A stretch of 23,873 bases of DNA from Euryarchaeota archaeon UBA558 (lineage in GTDB: Archaea; Thermoplasmatota; Poseidoniia; Poseidoniales; Thalassarchaeaceae): NCBI GenBank assembly GCA_002507175.1, contig DAZE01000008.1, positions 1-23,873 on the forward strand, given 5' to 3'. This document shows positions 7,566 to 15,605 of this stretch, piece by piece. Below the pieces are notes generated by a model. The model worked only from the letters and a program-made list of their open reading frames with translations. It was not told the DNA's origin and ran no database searches. The position numbers were made by a program, and so were the translations under genes. Each line of letters starts with the position of its first letter. Position 1 is the first letter of the stretch.

Positions 7566-7572
7566 TATAAAT
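7566..7572. promoter_or_regulatory. TATA box in a divergent promoter region
   Basis: TATAAAT on the plus strand, reading ATTTATA on the minus strand, lies between the divergent mqnD start (7544) and the small gene at 7631. For the rightward unit it would place the transcript start near 7595. For mqnD it would give a nearly leaderless transcript. One near-palindromic box could serve both directions, but that is inference from spacing. Confidence 0.5.
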
Positions 7573-7630
7573 CGCCTTGGCAAGATCCTCGGTGCGGCAC
7601 CATGAAGTATCTCCCCCGTCTGGGGGGAAC

Positions 7631-7825
7631 ATGGTCGATCCAGAGAGGCTTTCCACAGCAACAGGCCAGCTTGGCCCAAAGTGTGCCAAGACTGGCAAGC
7701 CGCTCAAATTCTCCGAGGCTATCGTCCATGACGGGGAGTACCTCTCATACGAGGCATACCTAGAGGTCACTGGCGCTGAATCGTCAACCGAACCCAAGCC
7801 TGTTCCAGGACTCAGAATGGAATAA
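7631..7825 (+). CDS. Small conserved-looking protein with a CxxTGKPL motif
   Basis: A 64-residue protein, not recognised. Its centre has a CAKTGKPLKF segment followed by aromatic and acidic residues (DGEYLSYEAYLEVTG) that recall half of a zinc-finger or treble-clef fold, but only one cysteine is present, so metal binding would need a partner or is absent. The tail after residue 46 is Pro/Glu/Ser-rich and likely disordered. ATG 7631 is chosen because a run of six G (7622-7627) lies just before it and a TATA box lies about 60 bases upstream; a TTG at 7577 in the same frame is unlikely. priS starts 12 bases after its stop, so the two are probably co-transcribed. Confidence 0.6.
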   Translation: MVDPERLSTATGQLGPKCAKTGKPLKFSEAIVHDGEYLSYEAYLEVTGAESSTEPKPVPGLRME

Positions 7826-7837
7826 CGCCATCTTGAT

Positions 7838-9040
7838 GTGCCGCCTCATACACCGCTATTTGTGGCGAAGGGTTGGAGCAGGATCGGCTCGCGGTTCGCA
7901 GACTTCTACAGGTCATTGAGCCCTGATGACCTCTGGATACCGCCCCGACTGCGGAGGCGTGAGTGGATGTTCATGCCGTGGGGGGACCGCCCGACGGACC
8001 GGCATAGGGCTTTCATGGATCCGAGTTCACTCCACTCATACCTGGTTCAGAGGTTCCCCCATTCCTGCTTCCACTCCACTGCGTACTACGACGATCCATC
8101 ACAGAGGACGATGGCAGACAAGGGGTGGAGGGGTGCAGACCTGATTTTCGATTTGGACGGCGATCACCTCCACGGAATAAGCTACACCGACTTCCCTGGA
8201 TTGATACAATCCATACAGGAGCAAGCTTGGTCTTTGTGGAATGACTTTCTGGAGCCAGAGTTCGGTTTCAAGAGGGAGTACGCTCAATTCACCTTCTCTG
8301 GGCACAGGGGCTTTCACATACACGTTCGGGATCCATCCCTGTTCCACTTAGACTCGAACGCCCGGAGGGAGATAGTTACCTACATCCGAGGGGTTGGATT
8401 GGAGGTCTCCTCCACCAAGTCACTTGACTCTGGGTGGTCAAGGCGCCTCGACGAGGGGGTGGAGAGGATTTCTCAAATACTAGCGGCCACATCGCAGGGC
8501 GACTCAAATTCGCCTTCGATTTCTGCCTTAATGGAGCAAGCGAAGTCCCAGAACCACCCCGTGAGCAGGCCGAAGATGCAGGACCTTGTGGCGAAGGCAT
8601 CAAGCAAGGATCACATAGATAGATTGAGGGAAAACAGGTCCCTGAAGGTGTTCGGTGACACTGGAACGAGCCTGTTCTGGGCCTTGGTCCGAGCGAACAA
8701 CTCCGTCTCTGTCATCGGTGGTGAGACTGACGAGAACGTCACGGTCGATGTGAAGAGGGTCATCAGGCACCTTGGTAGCCTCCATGGAAAGTCCGGACTA
8801 AGGGTCACCGAGATTCCCTTCGATCGTCTGGATCCCGATGGCTCACAACACTTCGACCCCCTCAAGGAAGCAGTCGTGTTTGGAGGCCCAGAGGATAAGA
8901 GAATTAGACTACTCGAAGACGATGTCCGGGCAGTAATCAACCAAAGGGAGATCGAGGGGGGCACTGGTGACGAATTCACCGTGGATGAGGGCATGGCGAT
9001 GTTCCTCCAACTGAAGGGCTGGGCAGAGCTCACTGGTTAG
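7838..9040 (+). CDS. priS: DNA primase small (catalytic) subunit, PriS
   Basis: A 400-residue archaeal/eukaryotic-type primase catalytic subunit, which makes the RNA or mixed primers for replication together with PriL. The catalytic metal site is visible as ADLIFDLDGDH (Asp105, Asp107, Asp109), and the second signature is FSGHRGFHIHV at 153-163, the SGxRGxH motif that contacts the nucleotide. An N-terminal REWMF segment and a C-terminal block DVKRVIRHLGSLHGKSGLRV also match. The GTG at 7838 gives a short N-terminal leader before homology; a GTG at 7862 is an alternative start. An ATG at 7836 is out of frame. No PriL gene is in the window. No Cys zinc cluster of the kind found in some PriS proteins is obvious. 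Confidence 0.93.
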   Translation: MPPHTPLFVAKGWSRIGSRFADFYRSLSPDDLWIPPRLRRREWMFMPWGDRPTDRHRAFMDPSSLHSYLVQRFPHSCFHSTAYYDDPSQRTMADKGWRGADLIFDLDGDHLHGISYTDFPGLIQSIQEQAWSLWNDFLEPEFGFKREYAQFTFSGHRGFHIHVRDPSLFHLDSNARREIVTYIRGVGLEVSSTKSLDSGWSRRLDEGVERISQILAATSQGDSNSPSISALMEQAKSQNHPVSRPKMQDLVAKASSKDHIDRLRENRSLKVFGDTGTSLFWALVRANNSVSVIGGETDENVTVDVKRVIRHLGSLHGKSGLRVTEIPFDRLDPDGSQHFDPLKEAVVFGGPEDKRIRLLEDDVRAVINQREIEGGTGDEFTVDEGMAMFLQLKGWAELTG

Positions 9041-9105
9041 ACAAACGTCTTGATGCACGTCAACCACGGAGAACCTTGAAACCCCAGAAGTTTCCAGCGA
9101 AGTGC

Positions 9106-10077
9106 ATGGGAATAATCCCGAGGCGCAAGAAGAAGGGCAAAAATCAGCCCTTGCCACCACCTCCACCACCCCCGCCGATGGACGGGGAAGCCTCGTGGGC
9201 ACCACCACCCCCGCCACCCCCTCCGCTACCATCGAACGACTCCGACGACTTCGATACCCTCGTACCAATCGGTGGTGGGCAGGGATCTGTGAAGACAACC
9301 GAATTGGGAGAGTTCGATCAAGACTGGTCCAAGAGCACCGACAACAACGACGAAGGTGACTTGGAGTCGCTGTGGAGCGCGAGGAAAGAGGCCAACATCG
9401 GGGACAAGGGCCTCGATGGTATGTACGGGCATATCGACAGGATTGCGAAGGGTGACAGAGGCTCCCTCCTAAACAGGTTCTCGGATCGATTCGGCTCTGA
9501 GTTGGACCGGGAGATCATAGTGATGAGGAAGGAGCAACAGCAGGTCGTCAGAGACATAGCACCCAAGGTCGAGCTCATTCAAAAGCCAAAGGACACGGAT
9601 CACCTAACATTGGAGGAATTCATCGACTCGATGGAGGAGGAGGACTTTGTCGAGAAGGTGGCTGAGGCTACGGGTATCAGCGTGGAGATGCTATCCTCGT
9701 TCGAGGAATGGGAATTGGTGGAGTTCTTCGAAACCGCAGACGTCGACGACAGTGGGACCATGGAGTTCGCGGAGTTCGCAGAGGCCATCACCATGCTGAA
9801 GCAGGCCAACGACGACTTCGCCAAGCTATTCACCATCGTGGACAACCTATTGGGCAACCAGAGCTCGAAATTCATAGAATCATTCACCAAATCAGATGCC
9901 TATGAGCTGTACAAGAAGGTCGGGACTGACCCACATCACGCTCCAGAGGCAGAGAGGAGGGAGTTCTTCTCGCTAATCAACGAGGTATTGGGGGACCTAC
10001 CTGCCTCAGAGATCGAGCAATTCACACAATCCCCTGACTTTGAACACTACAAGATTATGGGCGAGGCACTTCAGTGA
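9106..10077 (+). CDS. Polyproline and EF-hand protein with internal repeat
   Basis: A 323-residue acidic protein of unknown role. It starts with a short basic segment (RRKKKGK) and two runs of exactly eight prolines at 17-24 and 33-40. A predicted helical middle follows. Residues 212-223 form one canonical EF-hand loop (D212, D214, S216, G217, T218, E223), suggesting calcium binding. Two 33-residue units at 241-273 and 287-319 align without gaps, sharing an LG at the tenth position, F-T-x-S near the middle, Y/F-E-x-Y-K and a final G. No signal peptide or membrane helix is seen. ATG 9106 is chosen over a TTG at 9076; no ribosome-binding site is evident. The next gene follows after 9 bases. The proline runs are the type that stall ribosomes lacking IF5A. 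Confidence 0.8.
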   Translation: MGIIPRRKKKGKNQPLPPPPPPPPMDGEASWAPPPPPPPPLPSNDSDDFDTLVPIGGGQGSVKTTELGEFDQDWSKSTDNNDEGDLESLWSARKEANIGDKGLDGMYGHIDRIAKGDRGSLLNRFSDRFGSELDREIIVMRKEQQQVVRDIAPKVELIQKPKDTDHLTLEEFIDSMEEEDFVEKVAEATGISVEMLSSFEEWELVEFFETADVDDSGTMEFAEFAEAITMLKQANDDFAKLFTIVDNLLGNQSSKFIESFTKSDAYELYKKVGTDPHHAPEAERREFFSLINEVLGDLPASEIEQFTQSPDFEHYKIMGEALQ

Positions 10078-10086
10078 GGGATACAG

Positions 10087-10905
10087 ATGGGGCTACTAGA
10101 GAAGGCAGGATCCGGGAATGAACCGGAGAAGAAGAGCAAGAAGAAGGCCGAGAAGAAACCCCCTGCCAAGGCCGAACCAACCCCGCAGAAGAAGAAGGAG
10201 GCCCCAAAGAGGGACTCCAAGTTCTCCCGCCGCAAGGATAGGGAGAAGAAGGCCAAGGACCCCAAGCCAGTGGCAGACCTTCCCTCGTTTCCAACTGGAT
10301 TCGAACAACCAACAAGTGGTCAAATGGCCTTCAGGAGATTCGTTGACATCCTCGTCGGATATGGCTGGATGTTCCCTGTCGTAGGGATATTCGCATGGGG
10401 GTCAGACTTCGACGCAACATACTTCATCATCGGTGGCATGGTGCTGTACATCGGCAACGTGGGATTCCTCCCCTCAAGATTCAATAGGACCATCGGCAAC
10501 ATCGTCTCCAGGACAAAGTTCGTCACATCAAGCGGAGACAACGCGTCCTGGGCCTACACCTTCCTCAAAGGGTTGAACTTCCCATTCGCCCTTATTGGCC
10601 TCGTGACCGCGTTGACGATGCTGTCAGACCTATCATCCCCACTCGGTGAGACGACGGGCTCTGCGATCTTCAGGGTTATTGGGCTGCTACTGCTACTGCC
10701 TTTGGCCCTTGACTGGCTCCTGACCAAGTTCTCCATGGCCAAGAGGGGTCTCTGGGAGCGTATCTTCGGTGGCGTTTGGCTCGTGAGGTCCACGAAGACC
10801 GGTAGCTCCAAGGGCTGGTTGAAGAGGTTAGACCAACTGAGTGACTACGCTGAGAAGAGAGGACTATTATCAGAGAAGGAAGAGGACACGGTTAACCTGG
10901 ATTGA
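10087..10905 (+). CDS. Four-helix membrane protein with lysine-rich N-terminal tail
   Basis: A 272-residue membrane protein with no family I recognise. Residues 1-62 are strongly basic and rich in Lys, Pro, Ala and Glu (KKSKKKAEKKPPAK type), probably disordered and cytoplasmic. Hydrophobic helices lie at about 84-104, 112-129, 162-181 and 193-212. The C-terminal 60 residues are soluble, basic then acidic. A GAGGG ribosome-binding element lies just before ATG 10087, which is 9 bases after the EF-hand gene's stop. The two proteins are therefore likely made together, and the acidic EF-hand protein could dock on this basic tail; that is inference. It converges on the CNNM-like gene with 3 bases between stops. 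Confidence 0.8.
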   Translation: MGLLEKAGSGNEPEKKSKKKAEKKPPAKAEPTPQKKKEAPKRDSKFSRRKDREKKAKDPKPVADLPSFPTGFEQPTSGQMAFRRFVDILVGYGWMFPVVGIFAWGSDFDATYFIIGGMVLYIGNVGFLPSRFNRTIGNIVSRTKFVTSSGDNASWAYTFLKGLNFPFALIGLVTALTMLSDLSSPLGETTGSAIFRVIGLLLLLPLALDWLLTKFSMAKRGLWERIFGGVWLVRSTKTGSSKGWLKRLDQLSDYAEKRGLLSEKEEDTVNLD

Positions 10906-10908
10906 GTC

Positions 10909-11955
10909 TCACTCCTCCTCCTTTTTCATCATGGCAAGTTCGCGCATGTCCTCTCGCACCGCACCATCCTCTATGCCTTCTATGTCTGCCTCATCGACGA
11001 TTTCCACGCCGAGGAGTGTCTCTATCACATCTTCCATCGTCACTAGGCCGATGATCGTGCCGAACTCCTCCTCCACTGTCAGGATCTGAACCCTGTTCTC
11101 TAGCATCACCCTCATGGCCGCATCTATCGACCGACCGGAGAGCACACTCGTTATCGGCCTCATTATGTCTGTCATGGTCGGCTCGAACTCGTCGGCCGCA
11201 GCCCTGCGGAGGATATCCGACCTTAGGACCATGCCCACGACTGAGTCATCGTCGAAGACGGGCATCCTACCATGGACCATGACAGGGATCCTCTTGATGA
11301 CCGAGCCCACTGTCTCGTGTGCCTCCACCGAGGTCATGACGGTCCTTGGGGTCATGATGGCCCCCACGGTCATTTCCTTCAGCATCATGAGATTCTGTAT
11401 GACGCTCTCCTCCCTCTCGTCGATGACATCGGTCTCCTCGGCGATGTCCGCGATGACGGATATCTCGTCGCGTGTCATGGACTCCTCCTTCACTGAGGGC
11501 AGTAGTTTCCTCGTCTTCTCGATGGGCCAGACGATGGGGGCTAAGAGGAAGGTCATCGAATGGAGAACTGCACCTGAGCTCAAGGTTAGGCGCCTCCAGT
11601 ACAGGGTACCGATCGTTTTCGGGAGAATCTCGGAAAGGAGAAGGACCAGCAGGGTAAGGATAGTGGAAGCTACTGCCAGCGCATACTCCCCTGGGTAGGC
11701 CTTCTCGACTTGGGACCCAACACCTAGAGCACCCACGGTGTGGGCGATCGTATTGAGGGTCAGGATTGCGGTCAGGGGCCGCTCTGGGTCATCCTTGAAG
11801 GAGAGCCATCTACGAGCTGTGACTGGCATCCTTGTTTGAAGGGCGAGTATGTGTCCCCTTGTGGTGCTGAGCAGGACGGCCTCTAGTATAGAACAGAGAA
11901 AGGAGACCCCAAGAGCCACGCTCCCATAGAGCAGAATCGCCGCTTCCGGAGTCAC
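10909..11955 (-). CDS. CNNM/CorC-like membrane protein with paired CBS domains
   Basis: A 348-residue protein of the DUF21-CBS family (CNNM, CorC, so-called hemolysin C), associated with divalent cation (Mg) transport across the cell membrane. Four hydrophobic segments lie at about 4-30, 60-80, 90-115 and 122-147. The family motif SEILPKTIG closes the third. A linker helix is followed by two CBS domains, at about 200-255 (starting IMTPRTVM and ending VVGMVLRSDILR) and 262-320 (starting IMRPITSV and ending IIGLVTMEDVIE). CBS pairs usually bind adenosine nucleotides. The C-terminus is short and acidic, without the CorC_HlyC domain of many bacterial relatives. The start is GTG at 11955, with GGAGGAT eight bases upstream on the coding strand. 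Transcribed divergently from metG. Confidence 0.92.
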   Translation of the reverse strand: MTPEAAILLYGSVALGVSFLCSILEAVLLSTTRGHILALQTRMPVTARRWLSFKDDPERPLTAILTLNTIAHTVGALGVGSQVEKAYPGEYALAVASTILTLLVLLLSEILPKTIGTLYWRRLTLSSGAVLHSMTFLLAPIVWPIEKTRKLLPSVKEESMTRDEISVIADIAEETDVIDEREESVIQNLMMLKEMTVGAIMTPRTVMTSVEAHETVGSVIKRIPVMVHGRMPVFDDDSVVGMVLRSDILRRAAADEFEPTMTDIMRPITSVLSGRSIDAAMRVMLENRVQILTVEEEFGTIIGLVTMEDVIETLLGVEIVDEADIEGIEDGAVREDMRELAMMKKEEE

Positions 11956-11963
11956 TTCAGAAG

Positions 11964-11970
11964 ATCCTCC
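11964..11970 (-). promoter_or_regulatory. Shine-Dalgarno site of the CNNM-like gene
   Basis: The coding strand reads GGAGGAT, eight bases ahead of the GTG at 11955. It supports that non-ATG start and shows that at least part of this genome's translation uses leadered transcripts. Confidence 0.6.
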
Positions 11971-12041
11971 AATGGGTGTTTTGGACTATGGTAGAGTGCA
12001 TATTGGTGCGTTTCTCCGGGGTCACCAGATTGCCCATCCCC

Positions 12042-12049
12042 TAAATATG
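12042..12049 (+). promoter_or_regulatory. TATA-like element upstream of metG
   Basis: TAAATATG lies about 25 bases before ATG 12071. At normal archaeal spacing transcription would begin at or within a few bases of that ATG, giving a leaderless message. This supports 12071 over in-frame ATGs at 12047 and 11972. Composition and spacing are the only evidence. Confidence 0.42.
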
Positions 12050-12070
12050 TGGCTGTTCACGGTTCCTACT

Positions 12071-14230
12071 ATGTCAACAGGGCCCGGGGAGTATGTTTCC
12101 ATCTTCATGGCATGGCCATATGCCAATGGCCCCCTCCACCTCGGCCATGTAGCTGGGAACTGCCTCCCAGCTGACATACAATACAAGTACGAGAGAATGA
12201 GGGGGAGGAGGGTGCTGATGCTCAGTGGCTCGGATGAGCATGGTACCCCAATAACCGTAACTGCGGACGAAACAGGCAAGTCACCGCAAGCGGTTGTAGA
12301 TGAGAACCATGACGCGATTTTCGACTCCCTTGTCAAACTGGGATGCTCATGGGGCCAAACCATAGACAGGAGGGGGGTGGAATTTGGAGGTGCCTTGTAT
12401 GGACGGACCTCGGACCCACGCCATCATGAACTAGTGCAAGAAGTCCTTCTAGAACTCCATGAGAATGGGTTCTTGATCCGAGAGACCATGGAGCAGTTCT
12501 GTTCAGTCGCAGATGATGGTGGGATTAGGTTCCTACCAGACAGGTATGTCCAGGGGATCTGCCCGGCTTGCGGAGCAGAAGGAGCAAGAGGGGACCAGTG
12601 TGATGCATGTGGCGCCACATATGAGTCCAATGAGCTGAAGGACCCCGTCTCGAAACTAAATCCTGAGATTCCTGTTGAGATCAGGGAGACGGACCATCTT
12701 TTCTTCAGGTTGGATCTCCTACAGGGTGACCTAGAGGCCCATGCTGCGAACAGGAAATCCACTTGGAAGCCGAATGTCAGGGCCATGACGCAGAACTGGC
12801 TCAATATGGGGCTACGCCCCCGAGCGGTCACTCGAGACATAGAGTGGGGGGTCAGGATCCCCCTGGATGACGAGGTCTGGGGTGAGAAACGGGTGTACGT
12901 CTGGTTTGATGCAGTCCAAGGATACCTCACCTGCGCGAGAATCTGGTCGGAGCGGATAGCGGAGGTGTCAGGTTCCGAGAGCGATGCATGGAGACGTTGG
13001 TGGATGGACAGCGAGAACCCCCGCCACATTTACTTCATGGGGAAGGACAACATCCCATTTCACACGATCATTTGGCCGGGAATCCTGATGGCCCTGAACC
13101 GGGGGAGAGAGGGGTCCGAACGTCTCCATCTCGAGGACAACGTCGCTTCAAACGAATACCTCATGCTATCTGGGGACCAGTTCTCGACAAGTAGGAAGCA
13201 CGCTGTCTGGCTACCGACCTTCTTAGAGAGGTATGACCCAGACACCATCAGGTATCACCTGACGGTGAATATGCCAGAACTTCATGACACGGATTTCACA
13301 TGGAGGGAATATGTGGACAAGGTCAACAATGAGCTCATCGGAACATACGCCAACTACGTAAACAGGGTCCTCACGCTTGTTGCTAGAGCCTCAGATAGCG
13401 GATTAAACCCCCTTTTGGGACTCCCGGGCCTGGAGGGGTACCCAGATTTCAGGGGCTTCATCGAGGGGAAGATCACAGGCTCAATGGAATCGATGGAGAA
13501 GCAGCGCTTCAAGGAAGCTTTGAGGAAGGTGATGGACATCGCCCAGGAGGGGAATGGGTTCCTACAGAGGGCCGAGCCATGGAAGTACCTCAAATCCAAT
13601 GACCCCTCTGAGCGAGAGAAGGCCCTCAAACCACTTTCAGCCGCGTGGCATAGCCTGCGGGTGCTCGCGATACTCACGCATCCATTCATGCCATTTCAGT
13701 CCCAGAAACTATGGGGGATGATAGGAGAACCCGGGGAGTCTAGCGAGGAAACCTGGGATGAGGCACTTAATCCAGATAACCGGCCAGATGCGCTACCTAG
13801 CGTAGCCCCACTGTTCGCAAGGCTGGATCTAGAAGAGATACTCTCGAGGGAAATCGAGTCAGACAAGGTCAAGAGCGAAGCCGGTCCCGTGGAAGGCGTG
13901 GCGTACATCGACTTCAACACCTTCGCTTCCGTCGATTTGAGGATAGGCATTGTTGAATCCGTCGAGGATCATCCCAATGCCGACCGCCTCTACGTAGTGA
14001 AGATCAACGAGGGTGGCGAACAGGAGAGAACCGTCTGCGCTGGCCTGAAAGATTACTATTCAAAGGAGGAGCTATCGGGCAGCATGGTGGTCTTCGTCGC
14101 CAATCTCGAGCCTCGTAAACTGAGGGGCGTGATGTCCGAGGGGATGTTGCTCGCGGCTGACGACGGAAGTGGTACTGTGCGGCTGATTAGGCCAGACGGG
14201 AACATAAATCCTGGTTCCAATGTCAGGTAA
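12071..14230 (+). CDS. metG: Methionyl-tRNA synthetase with C-terminal tRNA-binding domain
   Basis: Class I synthetase of 719 residues that charges initiator and elongator tRNA-Met. The HIGH motif is HLGH at 23-26 in AWPYANGPLHLGH. The zinc insertion has a single knuckle (C164, C167, C177, C180). VWFDAVQGY and FMGKDNIPFH are catalytic-core motifs, and the KMSKS equivalent is FSTSR at 371-375. An anticodon-binding helical bundle follows. From about residue 614 an EMAP/Trbp111-type tRNA-binding domain is fused (VDLRIGIVESVEDHPNADRLY through GMLLAAD). Many archaea encode this domain separately, so the architecture is like full-length bacterial MetG. The start at 12071 fits a TATA-like element 25 bases upstream. 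Confidence 0.96.
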   Translation: MSTGPGEYVSIFMAWPYANGPLHLGHVAGNCLPADIQYKYERMRGRRVLMLSGSDEHGTPITVTADETGKSPQAVVDENHDAIFDSLVKLGCSWGQTIDRRGVEFGGALYGRTSDPRHHELVQEVLLELHENGFLIRETMEQFCSVADDGGIRFLPDRYVQGICPACGAEGARGDQCDACGATYESNELKDPVSKLNPEIPVEIRETDHLFFRLDLLQGDLEAHAANRKSTWKPNVRAMTQNWLNMGLRPRAVTRDIEWGVRIPLDDEVWGEKRVYVWFDAVQGYLTCARIWSERIAEVSGSESDAWRRWWMDSENPRHIYFMGKDNIPFHTIIWPGILMALNRGREGSERLHLEDNVASNEYLMLSGDQFSTSRKHAVWLPTFLERYDPDTIRYHLTVNMPELHDTDFTWREYVDKVNNELIGTYANYVNRVLTLVARASDSGLNPLLGLPGLEGYPDFRGFIEGKITGSMESMEKQRFKEALRKVMDIAQEGNGFLQRAEPWKYLKSNDPSEREKALKPLSAAWHSLRVLAILTHPFMPFQSQKLWGMIGEPGESSEETWDEALNPDNRPDALPSVAPLFARLDLEEILSREIESDKVKSEAGPVEGVAYIDFNTFASVDLRIGIVESVEDHPNADRLYVVKINEGGEQERTVCAGLKDYYSKEELSGSMVVFVANLEPRKLRGVMSEGMLLAADDGSGTVRLIRPDGNINPGSNVR

Positions 14231-14306
14231 TTCAACAGATCTATTTCATAGGCTACCCATGGAACTCTCATTTGAGTCCGATCGTATTCCACATCAAGTG
14301 TCTGAC

Positions 14307-15122
14307 TCAGAGATTATTTTGACAGGTACCCCCATTGTCATCCGAATTTGTGCCATCTGGACATATCGTGTTACCCCAACTCACTCCATTGAAATCCAGA
14401 TCTGAGAGGTCTGCATGCAGGAGATTTGCGTCCACCAGATTGATCGCAACCACATATGCCCCTGAAAGAATCGAGGATTCTAAATTAGCACCTTGCATAT
14501 TACTTGCGTAGAGATAAGCACCAGTGAAATCCGATTTGCTGAGGTTAGCTTCCATTAGGTAGGCCCATTCGAGGTTAGAATAACTTAGGTTCGAATTGCT
14601 TATGTTTGACTCTCTTAGGAAAGAGTCCCCAAGATTCGAGTATGAAAGGTCTGTCCAACTGAGGTCCGCTCCATCTAATTGCGAGCTGTAGAGTCCAGAA
14701 TTTGACATGTTCCTGACTCGTCTAAGGAGACTTTTTTCGTACAGCTCCTCGCGAAGGTCCATCTCATCGGATAATTGTGATTCTAGAGTTGAAATGGTCT
14801 CATTGGCGGTAAAGGAATACAATGACAGGTTGAGGTAATCAGATTGTAATGAGACAAATTCCGCTTCCAATGAGCCATCTATATTTCTACCCAAATTCTC
14901 TAACTCAGTCAATAAGATGGCGATCTCTGTCTCCTTCCATTCAAGAGATGAATTAGCCTCGAATAATGCTGTTTCTAGGTGGGCAATTCTCTGTTCCAAC
15001 AAATCTTGATTTTCCCCATTTATTTCAGAACTATCCTCAGACTCCGACCCTCCGCCAAGGCATCCGGTAAGAAATACTAAACAACATAGAATGAGGGTAC
15101 TAACTTGCAATCTTTTGACCAT
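14307..15122 (-). CDS. Pentapeptide-repeat lipoprotein with coiled coil
   Basis: A 271-residue putative surface lipoprotein. The N-terminus has basic residues, a hydrophobic stretch and a lipobox LTGC with Cys21 as the lipid-bearing residue. A Ser/Glu-rich spacer is followed by a predicted coiled coil at about 38-130. Pentapeptide repeats (A[DN]LS-type, with Leu or Phe at the centre) run from about 138 to 248 and should form a right-handed beta helix. The tail has GVSWGNTICPDGTNSDDNGGTC, a cap-like motif with two cysteines. Base composition is clearly more AT-rich than the flanking genes, and many Asn/Ser codons end in T or A, suggesting recent acquisition or relaxed selection. The start is ATG 15122, preceded by an AT-rich stretch. 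Substrate and partner are unknown. Confidence 0.85.
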   Translation of the reverse strand: MVKRLQVSTLILCCLVFLTGCLGGGSESEDSSEINGENQDLLEQRIAHLETALFEANSSLEWKETEIAILLTELENLGRNIDGSLEAEFVSLQSDYLNLSLYSFTANETISTLESQLSDEMDLREELYEKSLLRRVRNMSNSGLYSSQLDGADLSWTDLSYSNLGDSFLRESNISNSNLSYSNLEWAYLMEANLSKSDFTGAYLYASNMQGANLESSILSGAYVVAINLVDANLLHADLSDLDFNGVSWGNTICPDGTNSDDNGGTCQNNL

Positions 15123-15269
15123 GGTGATTTTATTTGGACAATCAAAGATTAATTTTTCTCCGTAAGTGAATGACGCGAGGTGGATAACTCTGGGCGAATG
15201 GCTAATAGTTCTTGAAGAAAATTTTCCAACATTGATACTTGGATCAACCTACCCGAGGGTTCAGTCTGT
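15123..15269. other. AT-rich intergenic region upstream of the lipoprotein gene
   Basis: This 147-base gap separates the lipoprotein start from the stop of the small gene at 15270-15605, both on the minus strand. The part nearest the lipoprotein (about 15125-15165) is rich in A and T and would suit a promoter with a short leader. No open frame of note, RNA gene or repeat was seen. Confidence 0.5.
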
Positions 15270-15605
15270 CTACCGCGGGGTCTCGACGAGTCCGTCTATG
15301 TACTCCATCACCCTTTTGAGCAAGGAATCGTCTATGTCCTTGTAGGATGAACCGAATTTTTGCTTTACGCAAATTGCCACATGCGCAAAGGGATTTCTTC
15401 CATTAGGGTGCAACCTAGAGGGTGGAAGCCTACCATCCAGTTGACGGCCGGCATCCTGCATGTAAGCATAAAGCCGCTTTGCGTTCTCAGGGCTCATAGG
15501 GGGATTCCGTGACGTCGGAATATGATGATTTTCATACCACCCTTCTTCGGAAAATGTCCTATGGGTCGAAGAAATCCCATTGAACCTCTGAGACCTCCTG
15601 CTCAT
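15270..15605 (-). CDS. Small hypothetical protein downstream of tsr3
   Basis: A soluble protein of up to 111 residues that I do not recognise. The part from TSRNPPMSPENAKRLYAYM onward is convincingly protein-like, with LDGRLPPSRLHPNGRNPFAHVAICVKQKFG in the middle and a helical C-terminus. The start is uncertain. ATG 15605 is used here and overlaps the end of tsr3 by 47 bases in another frame. ATGs at 15620 and 15626 lengthen that overlap, while ATG 15497 removes it but would drop the TSRNPP segment. It is the last gene of the leftward mbf1-tsr3 unit. No catalytic motif, signal peptide or membrane helix is visible. Confidence 0.6.
   Translation of the reverse strand: MSRRSQRFNGISSTHRTFSEEGWYENHHIPTSRNPPMSPENAKRLYAYMQDAGRQLDGRLPPSRLHPNGRNPFAHVAICVKQKFGSSYKDIDDSLLKRVMEYIDGLVETPR

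Noticed and set aside
9151..9234. CCA/CCC-rich stretch as a possible DNA satellite or CRISPR-like repeat
   Set aside because: It is in frame, encodes two proline runs with varied codons and has no spacers or repeat units, so it is coding sequence.
11114..11698. A 194-residue Ser/Met-rich plus-strand frame
   Set aside because: Shadow of the CNNM/CBS gene on the other strand; the composition is typical of antisense frames in GC-rich genes.
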